A DNA stretch of 64,000 nt from Paenibacillus lycopersici. Its GTDB lineage: Bacteria > Bacillota > Bacilli > Paenibacillales > Paenibacillaceae. A program made the position numbers and the translations under genes. The notes below the pieces were generated by a model. That model had not been told where the DNA came from, ran no database searches, and worked only from the letters and a program-made list of their open reading frames with translations. The stretch is taken from contig NZ_CP048209.1 in the NCBI RefSeq assembly GCF_010119935.1, positions 4,591,001-4,655,000 on the forward strand. The letters are read 5' to 3'. The first letter of the stretch is position 1; the number at the start of each line of letters is the position of its first letter. This document shows, in pieces, positions 34,457 through 43,240 of the stretch.

Positions 34457-35525
34457 GCGCGACTTCCTCCTTCTTCCCGTCGAGCGCGGCGATCGCCTGC
34501 CCGGAGTATTCATGCACGTATTCCGTCAGCTCGCGCAGCTTGTCGAGCGGAGCTTCGGGGAACAGGCCGTGGCCGAGGTTGAAAATATACTTCGGCTCCT
34601 TCACGCCCTCGTCGATAATCGCCTTCGCATGTTCCTTGATGACGTCCATCGGCGCGGTCAGCACGTAAGGATCGAGATTGCCCTGTACGCCGAACTTGCC
34701 GCCCAGCCTGCGGCGTCCTTCCGCTACCGGAATGCGCCAATCCAGCCCGATAATATCGGCTTGGACGTGGCCCAGCGTAGGCAGCAGCTCGCCGGAAGCG
34801 ACGCCCGGGAAATAGATTTTCGGCTGCGGCAAATCCGCCAGCTCGCTGAAAATCCGTTCGATCGTCGGCAGGACGTACTTACGGAAATCATGCGGCGCAA
34901 GCGCGCCGACCCAGCTGTCGAAGATCTGGAACGCCTTGCCGCCCGCCGCCATGTGCGCGCGCAAATAAGCGATGACCATGTCGCCGAGCTTGTCCATGAG
35001 CGAGAACCACAGCTTCGGCTCCGAATACATCATCGTTTTCGTTTTGATATACGACTTGGACGGACGCCCTTCGATCAAATAGCTGGCGATCGTAAACGGC
35101 GCTCCCGCGAAGGTAATGAGCGGCACGTTCAGCTCGCGGTCCAGAATGCGGATCGTCTCGATCACGTGGGACAGGTCGCCCTCCACGTCGATCGGCTTCA
35201 GGCGCGCGATATCGTCCGCCGTCCGGATCGGATTGGCGATCACGGGCCCGACGTTCGCCACGATATCGAAATCGATGCCGATGGACGCGACGGGATTCAT
35301 AATATCGGAATACAGAATCGCCGCGTCGACGCCGAGCTTCTTAACCGGCATCATCGTCACTTCCGCGGCCAATTCCGGCTGTTTGCAAATTTCGAGCAGC
35401 GAGTAGTTCTCTTTTATTTTACGGTAGTCGGGATCATACCGTCCCGCTTGCCGCATATACCAAACGGGTAAGCGATCGACGCGTTCTCCCCGGCAAGCCC
35501 GGATGAATATGTCGTTGTAGCTCAT
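34449..35525 (-). CDS. hemE: Uroporphyrinogen decarboxylase
   Basis: HemE decarboxylates uroporphyrinogen III to coproporphyrinogen III. The N-terminal signature LPVWYMRQAGRYDPDYR is complete, and GAPFTIASYLIEG plus the NLGHGLFPE end motif are present; length 358. GGGGAAC precedes the ATG. It begins the hemE-hemH-hemY operon, which takes over where the hemA-hemL operon 26 kb away stops. The final decarboxylase (hemQ/chdC) is not in the window. Confidence 0.97.
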   Translation of the reverse strand: MSYNDIFIRACRGERVDRLPVWYMRQAGRYDPDYRKIKENYSLLEICKQPELAAEVTMMPVKKLGVDAAILYSDIMNPVASIGIDFDIVANVGPVIANPIRTADDIARLKPIDVEGDLSHVIETIRILDRELNVPLITFAGAPFTIASYLIEGRPSKSYIKTKTMMYSEPKLWFSLMDKLGDMVIAYLRAHMAAGGKAFQIFDSWVGALAPHDFRKYVLPTIERIFSELADLPQPKIYFPGVASGELLPTLGHVQADIIGLDWRIPVAEGRRRLGGKFGVQGNLDPYVLTAPMDVIKEHAKAIIDEGVKEPKYIFNLGHGLFPEAPLDKLRELTEYVHEYSGQAIAALDGKKEEVAHG

Positions 35526-35562
35526 TGAAGTTCCCCATTTCTATCGTTTTCCCTACGATTCC

Positions 35563-35591
35563 ATTATGCCCTTTTTACCAAGTCGTAACAA
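35563..35591 (-). promoter_or_regulatory. Candidate sigma-A promoter of hemE
   Basis: Minus strand: TTGTTA (35586-35591), 17-base spacer, CATAAT (35563-35568), about 30 bases before the start codon. Four and five of six consensus matches. Confidence 0.5.
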
Positions 35592-35650
35592 CCGCCCTGC
35601 CTGAATCATCATTGACAAACCTATGACAATGCCCTGCGGCCTGCCGAGCT

Positions 35651-35678
35651 TTGCCATCCGGCGCGTACTTGTTATACT
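35651..35678 (+). promoter_or_regulatory. Candidate sigma-A promoter of the MFS gene
   Basis: TTGCCA (35651-35656), 16-base spacer, TATACT (35673-35678); each hexamer 5 of 6. Start of transcription would be about 40 bases before the ATG at 35725. It diverges from the hemE promoter. Confidence 0.6.
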
Positions 35679-35724
35679 GAACATAACGTTGTGCATCGAC
35701 CAAGGCATCGAATAGGAGAACCCA

Positions 35725-36942
35725 ATGGAACAGTGGAAAAAAAACCTGGCCGTGCTGTGGATCGGCCAGTTTCTCGTCATGGGCGGCATGACCATGATTA
35801 TGCCGTTCATGTCGCTGTATTTGCAAAGTCCGCGGATCGGCATGACGAACGAGCATGAGATCGCCACGTGGGCCGGTATTATTTTCGCCGGCAACTTCGT
35901 TACCTCGTTCCTGTTTCAGCCGCTCTGGGGCAAACTGTCGGACAAGTACGGCCGCAAAATGATGCTGCTCCGCTCGGGCTTCGGGATGGCGGTCGTCATG
36001 GTGCTGATGGGCTTTGCCACGTCGCCGTGGCACTTGCTGCTGCTGCGAATGGTGAACGGCACGATCTCGGGCTTCAATCCCGCGGCCGTCTCGCTCGTAT
36101 CGATTACGACGCCGAAGCCGAAAATGGGCTTCGCCATGGGCACGCTGCAATCCGGCGGCATCGCGGGCACGATCATGGGACCCTTTCTCGGCGGGCTGCT
36201 GGCGGACGCGGTCGGCTACCGGCCGATTTTTTATTTGACGGGCGTGTCGCTATTCGCCGCCTCAACGCTGGCTTACTTCGTCGTCAAGGAAACGTTCGAC
36301 CGCTCGGCGGCCGCCGCGAAGCCTCAGTTGTCCGTCATCGCCGGCTTCCGTCAACTGAGCGGCGTGCCGCAGCTGATGGCGCTCTTCGCCGTCACGTTCC
36401 TGCTGCAATTCGCCATGATCGGCCCGAACCCGCTCATGCCGCTCTACGTGCAGAAGCTGCATGGGACAAGCGTCAACCTTGCCTTCTGGGCGGGCTTCGT
36501 CAGCTCCGCCGCCGGCATTACGAACATGGTCGCCGCTCCGCTGCTCGGACGGCTCAGCGACCGGATCGGCCAGGAGCGCGTGCTCGGCATCTCGCTCGTC
36601 GGCGCCGCGCTGCTGTTCATCCCGCAGGCGTTCGCGGGCACGGTCTGGCAGCTGCTGCTCTTCCGGCTGCTGCAAGGCTGCTTCCTGGGCGGACTGATTC
36701 CGTCCGTCAACGCGCTGGTGCGCCGGTTTACGCCGGACGGCATGGAAGGCCGCGCCTTCAGCCTCAACACCAGCATGCTCGCGCTCGGCAACATGATCGG
36801 TCCCATCGTCGGCGGGTTGATCTCCGGCTGGACCGGCATCGGCGGGGTGTTTCTGATCTCCGCCGTTTTGTTCCTCGTCAACGCCTTGTGGGTGCGGCAG
36901 ACGCTGGTGTCGCGGCAGGCGCGGAAACCGGACGCGGTCTGA
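35725..36942 (+). CDS. MFS-family multidrug efflux transporter
   Basis: A 405-residue, 12-helix proton-driven exporter. The loop 2-3 signature appears as GKLSDKYGRKMMLL (near 72-86) and is repeated in the second half as GRLSDRIGQERVL; the helix 5 motif C region is QSGGIAGTIMGPFLGGLLAD, typical of drug antiporters. No substrate can be named. The last 16 residues (VRQTLVSRQARKPDAV) are encoded by a segment that recurs three more times downstream in the following non-coding block. Confidence 0.92.
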   Translation: MEQWKKNLAVLWIGQFLVMGGMTMIMPFMSLYLQSPRIGMTNEHEIATWAGIIFAGNFVTSFLFQPLWGKLSDKYGRKMMLLRSGFGMAVVMVLMGFATSPWHLLLLRMVNGTISGFNPAAVSLVSITTPKPKMGFAMGTLQSGGIAGTIMGPFLGGLLADAVGYRPIFYLTGVSLFAASTLAYFVVKETFDRSAAAAKPQLSVIAGFRQLSGVPQLMALFAVTFLLQFAMIGPNPLMPLYVQKLHGTSVNLAFWAGFVSSAAGITNMVAAPLLGRLSDRIGQERVLGISLVGAALLFIPQAFAGTVWQLLLFRLLQGCFLGGLIPSVNALVRRFTPDGMEGRAFSLNTSMLALGNMIGPIVGGLISGWTGIGGVFLISAVLFLVNALWVRQTLVSRQARKPDAV

Positions 36943-37759
36943 CGGGCGCGAGACGGCTTGCGAGAGGAACGTGACGGCTTTTGCTGCCTATGCCGCGAAC
37001 AAGCTGCCCTAGGGCAGCTTGTTCGCGGCATAGGCCCGTTGCGAACTTGAAATCCTGCCTCAGGCAGCTTGTTCGCCGCATTCGGCCTTGTTGCACTCGA
37101 ATCCCCTTTGGGTGCGGTAAATGCAGGTTGCGCGGCGGGCGAGAAAATTGGGGGCGGATTGAAGGACGAGACGGCCAGCGTACGCGAAAAGCTGCCATAG
37201 GCAGATTTTTCGCGACCTTGGCAACCTAGGACACATTGCCCCTGAATTCCTGCTCTCAAAGCAGCTTTTTGGCGGCGTATGGTCGTTTCACACTCAAATT
37301 CCTGCTCTCAAAGCAGCTTTTTCCTCATATCTGAACGTTTCGCCTCTGAATTCTTGCTCTCAAAGCAGCTTTTCGCGGCAGTTGTCCGTTCCGCACTCGA
37401 TTTCACAGTGGTGCTTCAGATGCTGGTGGCTCGGCTGGCACGGAAACCGGAGGGCGATCTGACGACGCGAGACGGCCTGCGCTGCTGAGTCCCTGGCATT
37501 ACGGGCAGTGTTTCGCGGCACTTAGGCTTTTTGCACTCGATTTCACTGCTGTGCGTCAGACGCTGGTGGCTCGGCTGGCACCGAAACCGGGGGGCGGTCT
37601 GACGACGCGAGACGGCCTGCGCTGCAGAGTACCTAGCATTACGGGCAGATTTTTCGCGGCACTAAGCCTTTTCACACTCGATTTCACTGTGGTGCGTCAG
37701 ACGCTGGTGGCGCGGCAGATACAGGGACGGGGACGGTCTGACGGACAGAGATGGCATGC
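36892..37759 (+). repeat. Four copies of the MFS gene 3' end (one in the gene, three downstream)
   Basis: The last about 50 bases of the MFS gene, its TGA stop and 20 further bases (36892-36962) recur at 37411-37481, 37551-37621 and 37692-37759, by eye about 75-80 percent alike. The three extra copies are spaced 140-141 bases and still spell variants such as RQTLVARLAPKP, each followed by a stop and by GCATTACGGGCAG..TTTTTCGCGGCAC. They are non-coding fragments without start signals. Confidence 0.85.
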
Positions 37760-37905
37760 GCAAGCGAAAAAGCTGCTCTTCGGCAGCTTTTTCGCGACTT
37801 TCAGCCGTTTTGCACCCGAATTCCTGCCCCCAGGAAGCTTTTTCATGGCATCCGACCGTATCACACTCGAATTCCTGCCTTATGGAAGCTTTTTCGATGA
37901 ATTCG
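36990..37905. repeat. Hairpin-bearing intergenic repeat block, 52-bp period (locus 2)
   Basis: Units of the form AATTCCTGCTCTCAAAGCAG plus CTTTTTCGCGGC begin at 37245, 37297 and 37349 (period 52) and at 37819 and 37870 (51). Further hairpins are AACAAGCTGCCC/GGGCAGCTTGTT (37008-37027) and AAAAAGCTGC/GCAGCTTTTT (about 37768-37790). Each stem is followed by T residues, so each looks like a weak terminator. The whole gap 36943-37984 is non-coding and is filled by these units and the MFS-tail copies. Confidence 0.85.
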
Positions 37906-37915
37906 CGACGAACAT

Positions 37916-37946
37916 AAAAAAACCGAGACGTCGCTCGGACTCTCGG
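37916..37946 (-). terminator. Rho-independent terminator after the O-methyltransferase gene
   Basis: Minus strand: CCGAGA, 12-base loop, TCTCGG, followed by TTTTTTT; about 40 bases past the stop codon at 37985. Confidence 0.8.
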
Positions 37947-37984
37947 CTTACATGGGCATCATGCTGACATGCTGCCCGGTTCCG

Positions 37985-38626
37985 CTACTTAATCATCGCG
38001 ATCGCCAAGCCGTCGTACGCCGGCAGCAGCGTGCCCGTGAGCCGCTCGTCGCCGACCATCGTTTGGTTAAATTCGCGCATTGCCTGGACCGACGGTCCGT
38101 TCTTGTCCGGATCGATCGTTCTGCCGTGCAGCAGCGCGTTATCGCCGGTAATAACGGCGCCGGGGTTGCCGAGCTTGATCGCCCACTCCAGATACGCCGG
38201 ATAGCTGTCCTTATCCGCGTCGATGAAGAAGAAGTCGAACTTGCGGCCTTCCTGCTCCAGCGCCGCCAGACTCTCCTTCGCATCGCCGATCACATACTCT
38301 ACGCGGTCGCCGAGGCCTGCGGCTTCAAGATTATTACGCGCGGTAGCCGCATATTCTTCCTTAAGCTCCAGCGAGGTCAGCTTGCCGCCCGCTTGCAGTC
38401 CGCGCGCCAAGCAAATGCCGCTGTACCCGCCCAAGGCGCCGATTTCAAGCACGTTGCGGGCGCCCGACATGCGCACGAGCATCGTCAGCAGCCTGCCGTA
38501 GCCCGGCGCGATCGAGATTTGCGGCATGCCCTGCGCCTCGATGGCCGCATGGACGCGCGCCAAATCCGCATCGTCCCCTAATAAACCGTCCACGTACCGT
38601 TCCGTTGCTTCTTGTTCCGTCGACAT
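37985..38626 (-). CDS. SAM-dependent O-methyltransferase (caffeoyl-CoA/catechol type, YrrM-like)
   Basis: A 213-residue class I methyltransferase of the COMT-like family: NVLEIGALGGYSGICLARGL (SAM site, near 60-78), LTSLELKEEY, and FDFFFIDADKDSYPAYLEW with the metal-binding aspartates. The substrate is unknown; Bacillus YrrM modifies tRNA wobble uridine (as TrmR), a plausible role. Start set at 38626 (MSTEQEATERY); the longer frame would extend over the promoter region of the divergent gene. Confidence 0.9.
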   Translation of the reverse strand: MSTEQEATERYVDGLLGDDADLARVHAAIEAQGMPQISIAPGYGRLLTMLVRMSGARNVLEIGALGGYSGICLARGLQAGGKLTSLELKEEYAATARNNLEAAGLGDRVEYVIGDAKESLAALEQEGRKFDFFFIDADKDSYPAYLEWAIKLGNPGAVITGDNALLHGRTIDPDKNGPSVQAMREFNQTMVGDERLTGTLLPAYDGLAIAMIK

Positions 38627-38756
38627 TGTTTCCACGCTCCCCGCCGCTATTTTGATCAGATATCGTTTGTAATACATGCCTATGATGACTATACTTGATT
38701 GTATGATTTTCGCCGGTGCAATACAAGCATCGGCAGAGGGCGGAGGAATCGACATA

Positions 38757-39902
38757 ATGAACAACCTGCAGTTGATCGCCACAGCGCCGATGGGGCTGGA
38801 AGCGGTCGTCTCGCGCGAATTGATGGAGCTCGGCTATACCGATCAGAAAGTAGAGAACGGCCGGGTCATATTCAAAGGAGGGCCCGCGGACATTTGCCGC
38901 GCCAATCTGTGGCTGCGGACATCGGACCGCGTACTCATCAAAATGGCGGAATATCCGGCCACTACCTTCGAAGAATTGTTCGAAGGCGCGAAAGCAATCG
39001 ATTGGCCAGCGTGGATACCCGCGGACGGCGAGTTCCCGGTCGAAGGCCGCTCGCATAAATCGCAGCTGAGCAGCGTACCGGCCTGCCAGAGCATCGTGAA
39101 GAAAGCGGTCGTCGAGAAAATGAAAACCGTCTACGGCACGGAATGGTTCCAGGAGGACGGCGCGCGGTTCGTCATCGAGGTGTGGCTGCTGAACGACGTT
39201 GCCATGATCACGCTCGACACGACCGGACCCGGACTGCACAAGCGCGGCTACCGCAAGCTCGTCACGGAAGCGCCGCTCAAGGAAACGATGGCGGCGGCCA
39301 TGATCCTGCTGAGCCGCTGGCAGCCGGAGCGCCCGTTGTACGATCCGTTCTGCGGCTCCGGCACGATTCCGATCGAAGCGGCCATGATCGGCTGGAACAT
39401 CGCACCCGGCATCCGGCGCAGCTTCAACAGCGAAGGCTGGCCGCTCGTGCCGGACGAACTGTGGGACCGGGCGCGCGAGGAAGCGTTCGATAGCGTGAAG
39501 GACGCTATCCCGCTGCAGATCGCCGGCTCCGACATCGATCCGGCCGCGCTCGACGTCGCGGCGGCGGCGATCAAGAAGGCCGGCTTCGCGAACGATATCA
39601 AGCTGACGCAAATGCCGGTCTCGCGGATCAAGCCGGACGGCGATTACGGCTGTCTCGTCACGAACCCGCCGTACGGCGCGCGGCTCGGCGACGAGACGGA
39701 CGCGGAGAAAGCCGTCCGTCAGCTCGGCCTCAGCATGCTCTATCTGCCGACCTGGTCCATGTTCGCGCTGACGCAGTCGCGGACGTTCGAGGACACGATC
39801 GGCCGCAAAGCGGACAAGCGCCGCAAGCTGTTCAACGGCCGGCTCGAATGCACGTACTACCAGTTCTTCGGCCCCCTCCCGCCGCGCAAGAAGCCGGATT
39901 AA
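38757..39902 (+). CDS. THUMP-domain class I RNA methyltransferase (RlmL/YpsC-like)
   Basis: Residues 1-60 are a ferredoxin-like domain (LIATAPMGLEAVVSRELMELGY), 60-155 THUMP, and 165-380 the methyltransferase with DPFCGSGTIPIEAAMIGWNIAPG and the catalytic VTNPPYGARLG. The family makes N2-methylguanosine in 23S rRNA (position 2445 in Escherichia coli by RlmL); Bacillus has YpsC. Length 381. Start at 38757 behind GGAGGAAT; the longer frame begins inside the divergent promoter region. Confidence 0.93.
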   Translation: MNNLQLIATAPMGLEAVVSRELMELGYTDQKVENGRVIFKGGPADICRANLWLRTSDRVLIKMAEYPATTFEELFEGAKAIDWPAWIPADGEFPVEGRSHKSQLSSVPACQSIVKKAVVEKMKTVYGTEWFQEDGARFVIEVWLLNDVAMITLDTTGPGLHKRGYRKLVTEAPLKETMAAAMILLSRWQPERPLYDPFCGSGTIPIEAAMIGWNIAPGIRRSFNSEGWPLVPDELWDRAREEAFDSVKDAIPLQIAGSDIDPAALDVAAAAIKKAGFANDIKLTQMPVSRIKPDGDYGCLVTNPPYGARLGDETDAEKAVRQLGLSMLYLPTWSMFALTQSRTFEDTIGRKADKRRKLFNGRLECTYYQFFGPLPPRKKPD

Positions 39903-40056
39903 ATCTAGCAATCCGGACGCTATAGGCCCAGACGCCTTGCGCCCGGAAGCCATGCATACCTGGACTCAAAAAGCACTGGAGTTGTAAACGAAGATGCAGC
40001 AAGCCCGAGTACGCTCGCGGCGGTAAGCCCGGCTATACCTGCGGCAGCAGGCACGC

Positions 40057-40084
40057 TTGTGTCTGCGCCCATACGCTTTATAAT
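40057..40084 (+). promoter_or_regulatory. Candidate promoter of the LtaS-like gene
   Basis: A perfect TATAAT (40079-40084) lies 16 bases after TTGTGT (40057-40062). It stands so near to the first possible ATG (40093) that the ATG at 40150 must be used. Confidence 0.55.
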
Positions 40085-40149
40085 AGGATAAGATGTTAAC
40101 CCTTCGTAAATCGCATGTCGGTTTACGGACCGAAAGGAACGCTTATCCC

Positions 40150-42363
40150 ATGACTTTACCGGATCTATCCACGAAACGGCGCCGTCTGCGGGCGCCGTTT
40201 TCTGTTCCCGGCGCGCTGCTGAGGCTGGATCTCTGCCTATTCATTATGCTCATGCTGTTCAAGCTCGCGCTCTTCGACCGGCTTGTCCATGTGCCCTACA
40301 TGGATATGAATCGCGACGACCGTATGGTCGCCGTCGGCACGCTGGCGCTGATTGCGTTCTGGACGTTCTGGCTGCCGAGGCGCGGCAGAATGCTGGCGCT
40401 GATCCTGCTCAATCTCGCGTTGACGGCGCTCGTGTACTGCGACCTGCTCTATTTTCGCTACTTCCAGGACTTGATTACGATCCCCGTGCTGATGCAAGCC
40501 GGCCAGGTCGGCGAGCTCGGAGACAGTATTCATACGCTGCTGTCCCGGCGCGACCTGTGGTTCTTCGCCGACTGGCCGTTCCTGCTGCTTCTCGCGGGCA
40601 GCTCGTTGTTCGGCAAACGGCTGCGCGGCGCATTCCGAACAAGCACGGCGGCCTTCCGTTCCCGCAAGCAAACAGCCGTACGCCGAGTCGCCATAAGCGC
40701 GGTCGTGCTCGCCGTCGGCTTCATGCTCGTCTTCGTGCCGGTGCACCGTGCGCAAACGACGTGGGCCAAAGGGCTGTTCACCGGCAACTGGTGGAACCTG
40801 TCCTTGTACAACGTCACCGGCGTGCTCGGCTTCCACGGCTACGATCTGTACCGGTACGCGGACGAGCATTGGCTGCGCGGCAACGCGGTGACGCCGGAGC
40901 AGACCGCCGAGGCGAAGCAATGGTTCGCCGACCGCGGCCATACGCGCGACGAGCTGGATCGAACCGATCCGTTATACGGCCGATATAAAGGCAAGAACGT
41001 CGTTCTCATTCAGCTGGAGGCGTTCCAAAGCTTCGTCGTCGGCCAAAACATCGGCGGTCAGGAAGTAACGCCGAACATCAACCGGCTGATGAAGACATCC
41101 CTGTACTTCGACAATTTCTATCACCAGACCGCGCAAGGCCGAACATCCGATGCGGATCTTGCCGCGAACGCGTCGCTGCAGCCCATGCCGACCGGCTCCG
41201 TCTTCACCCGGTTCGCCCAGCACGATTATGACAGCATGGCGAAGGTGCTGAAAATGAACGGCTATCAAGCAAATGCGTATCATGCCTATGACGGCGGCTT
41301 CTGGAACCGGAACCTGATGTACGACACGCTCGGGTATGACCATTTCTACAGCAAGACGGCGTTCAATATCGACGAACCGCTCGGCTGGTCGCTCGGCGAC
41401 AAATCGTTCTTCAAGCAGGCCGTCTCGATGATGAAGACGCAGCAGGAGCCGTTCTATTCATTCCTGATCTCGCTGTCCAGCCATCACCCCTACACGCTGC
41501 CGGCCGCCGTTCAAACGCTCGACGTCGGCGCGTTCAAAGGGACGATGTTCGGCGATTATTTGGAGGCGATTCATTACGTGGACGCGGCGATCGGCGAAAT
41601 GGTCGACGAGCTAAAAGCCGCAGGGCTATGGGATCAATCGATCTTCCTGTTCTACGGCGATCACGACAATTCCATCGCGGACTGGCAGCCGTTCGAATCG
41701 TTTCTCGGCCGTCCTTTGAGCGAAGCCGACCGGTTCCGCATCCTGAAGGGCGTCCCTTTCCTCGTGCATCTGCCGGACGATGCGCGCGCAGGGACGTACC
41801 ACCAGGTCGGCGGCCAGCTCGACGTGACGCCGACCGTGCTTCACCTGCTCGGCATCCCGAGCGGCGGTCAGACGATGATCGGCACGCCGCTCGTCACGGA
41901 GCAGCCGCTCGCCGGCAAGCAAGTCGTCTTCCGCAGTGGCGGCTATACCGACGGCAGCGTTCTCTACCTGCCCTCGGAAGACGGGCTCGAGGCGCATAGC
42001 AAATGCTACTCGTTCGCGGACGGCAAGCCGCTCGCCGATTCAAGCGCCTGCCAGGCTGGCGCGGCCGAAGCGCGCAAGGAGCTGCAAGCATCGGATCTGG
42101 TCGTGGAACACGACCAGGTGCCCGCCATGCACGCCAACGCAAAAGCCGGCACTGTTACTGGCACCGGCACCGGCTCTGGCACCGACTCTGCCTCCTCTGG
42201 CGCCAGCGCCGGTATCGCCTCCATCACCGCAGGCGCGTCCATAGTCGCGACCGCCGAAGTGGACACCGGCATGACCACTGGCGTGACCAGTGACACGACC
42301 CATGGTATGACCCGAGGTACGGCCACTCATGTGGCCGCTAGTGCGATAGCACCTGCCCGGTGA
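40150..42363 (+). CDS. LtaS-family sulfatase-fold membrane enzyme (lipoteichoic acid synthase-like) with low-complexity tail
   Basis: The 737-residue protein has five N-terminal membrane helices (about 20-190) and an extracellular alkaline-phosphatase-fold domain: metal-site glutamate in VLIQLEAFQS, nucleophile threonine in QTAQGRTSDADL, SSHHPYT and YGDHDN. Such enzymes polymerise or prime glycerol phosphate on a glycolipid at the cell surface. The last about 70 residues (from AKAGTVTGTGTG on) are a Gly/Thr/Ser/Ala-rich tail not found in LtaS and without folded character. Bacillus has four paralogues; which one this matches is not clear. Confidence 0.9.
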   Translation: MTLPDLSTKRRRLRAPFSVPGALLRLDLCLFIMLMLFKLALFDRLVHVPYMDMNRDDRMVAVGTLALIAFWTFWLPRRGRMLALILLNLALTALVYCDLLYFRYFQDLITIPVLMQAGQVGELGDSIHTLLSRRDLWFFADWPFLLLLAGSSLFGKRLRGAFRTSTAAFRSRKQTAVRRVAISAVVLAVGFMLVFVPVHRAQTTWAKGLFTGNWWNLSLYNVTGVLGFHGYDLYRYADEHWLRGNAVTPEQTAEAKQWFADRGHTRDELDRTDPLYGRYKGKNVVLIQLEAFQSFVVGQNIGGQEVTPNINRLMKTSLYFDNFYHQTAQGRTSDADLAANASLQPMPTGSVFTRFAQHDYDSMAKVLKMNGYQANAYHAYDGGFWNRNLMYDTLGYDHFYSKTAFNIDEPLGWSLGDKSFFKQAVSMMKTQQEPFYSFLISLSSHHPYTLPAAVQTLDVGAFKGTMFGDYLEAIHYVDAAIGEMVDELKAAGLWDQSIFLFYGDHDNSIADWQPFESFLGRPLSEADRFRILKGVPFLVHLPDDARAGTYHQVGGQLDVTPTVLHLLGIPSGGQTMIGTPLVTEQPLAGKQVVFRSGGYTDGSVLYLPSEDGLEAHSKCYSFADGKPLADSSACQAGAAEARKELQASDLVVEHDQVPAMHANAKAGTVTGTGTGSGTDSASSGASAGIASITAGASIVATAEVDTGMTTGVTSDTTHGMTRGTATHVAASAIAPAR

Positions 42364-42424
42364 CGACGATAAGTGAGTTAATTCAAACGCAATTTGATTT
42401 TCAAGCCCTTCCTAGATCTCATCG

Positions 42425-42476
42425 AAAAAAAGACCTCGAAGCTCCGCTTTACAGTGGATTTCCGAGGTCTTTCGTT
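42425..42476. terminator. Bidirectional terminator between the LtaS-like gene and the DUF1450 gene
   Basis: AAAGACCTCG and CGAGGTCTTT form a perfect 10-bp outer stem with A7 on one side and TTTCGTTTATTT on the other; convergent genes end on both sides. Confidence 0.85.
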
Positions 42477-42579
42477 TATTTCGTGCATACAGGAACGTTT
42501 CCAAGTCACGCAAACACATACTATCATGCGTACACGGACCGGTCAGCCTCTCGGGCATCCGAACGCCGACGGCCGCATG

Positions 42580-42804
42580 CTATTTCTTGATGTACTTGCT
42601 TGCCTTCTCGATCACTTCATCCTCGGTCGGCGCCGTGATGTAGCGGCCGTTGATGAAAATGAACGCATAGCGCGCGCAAGGTCCGCAGTAGGACTTGCAC
42701 GCGACTTGAATTTCCGCGTCGGGCGCCAGCTTCTGCAGCTTCGGCAGCATCGACTTCGTGCGGATATGTTTGCATTTGTCGCAAATGCGTATATCGTTCG
42801 TCAT
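42580..42804 (-). CDS. yuzB: DUF1450 (YuzB) family protein, 74 aa
   Basis: A small cysteine-rich protein with CDKCKH near the N-terminus and CKSYCGPCARYAFIFINGRYITAP in the middle, matching the YuzB/DUF1450 family. The spaced cysteines suggest a metal or iron-sulfur binding thioredoxin-like ferredoxin fold. Function not established. It follows the HesB-like gene by 25 bp in the same direction, a pairing that fits an iron-sulfur or redox theme. Confidence 0.88.
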   Translation of the reverse strand: MTNDIRICDKCKHIRTKSMLPKLQKLAPDAEIQVACKSYCGPCARYAFIFINGRYITAPTEDEVIEKASKYIKK

Positions 42805-42829
42805 GTTTCTCTCCCCAAACCGGTTTCTA

Positions 42830-43132
42830 TTAGTGGTCGCCGTGGTTGCCTTGGGTTGGGTTCGAAATCATGAAGCCTTCCTGCGGCACGTAGAAATAAT
42901 CGATTCTTACGCCGTCCAGCAGCTCCACGCCTTGCTCCAGCACAACCTTGATGTCCTTGTCCGTCTCGATGACTTCGTCATTCGCGCCCGCGTCGTCCAT
43001 CTTCATGCCGTAGTGGGCATGATCGCCGTGGGAATGCGTGACGAATACCCGCAGGAATTTGCCTTCGTTCTCCGGTTTATCGATTTCTTCGCGAAGCACC
43101 TTCGCGGCGCTGCGCGTAATTTTGACTTTCAT
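42830..43132 (-). CDS. HesB/IscA-like protein without cluster cysteines, 100 aa
   Basis: MKVKITRSAAKVLREEI and the strand GVELLDGVRIDYFYVPQEGFMISNP follow the HesB/IscA A-type carrier fold. All three cysteine ligands of IscA are missing; instead the protein has a His-rich segment THSHGDHAHYG (residues 32-42) and ends NHGDH. It may bind another metal or be a structural relative (YneR/YqkB-like); this is inference. It lies just upstream of yuzB. Confidence 0.8.
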   Translation of the reverse strand: MKVKITRSAAKVLREEIDKPENEGKFLRVFVTHSHGDHAHYGMKMDDAGANDEVIETDKDIKVVLEQGVELLDGVRIDYFYVPQEGFMISNPTQGNHGDH

Positions 43133-43240
43133 TGCTTCTTCATCTCCTTAAGGATGGCGCCTGCTTGCCAGGCTCATGCCCTCTTCGTTAGGCAACTTTA
43201 TTTATTATATTGTATAGAAACCTTGTCCATTGTTCAACCG

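Noticed and set aside
31364..37905. CRISPR array
   Set aside because: The 52-bp units have no unique spacers, are degenerate throughout, and no cas gene is present.
36943..37984. Short frames (69-138 aa) in the repeat block
   Set aside because: They arise from MFS-tail copies and hairpin units; no starts with ribosome sites.
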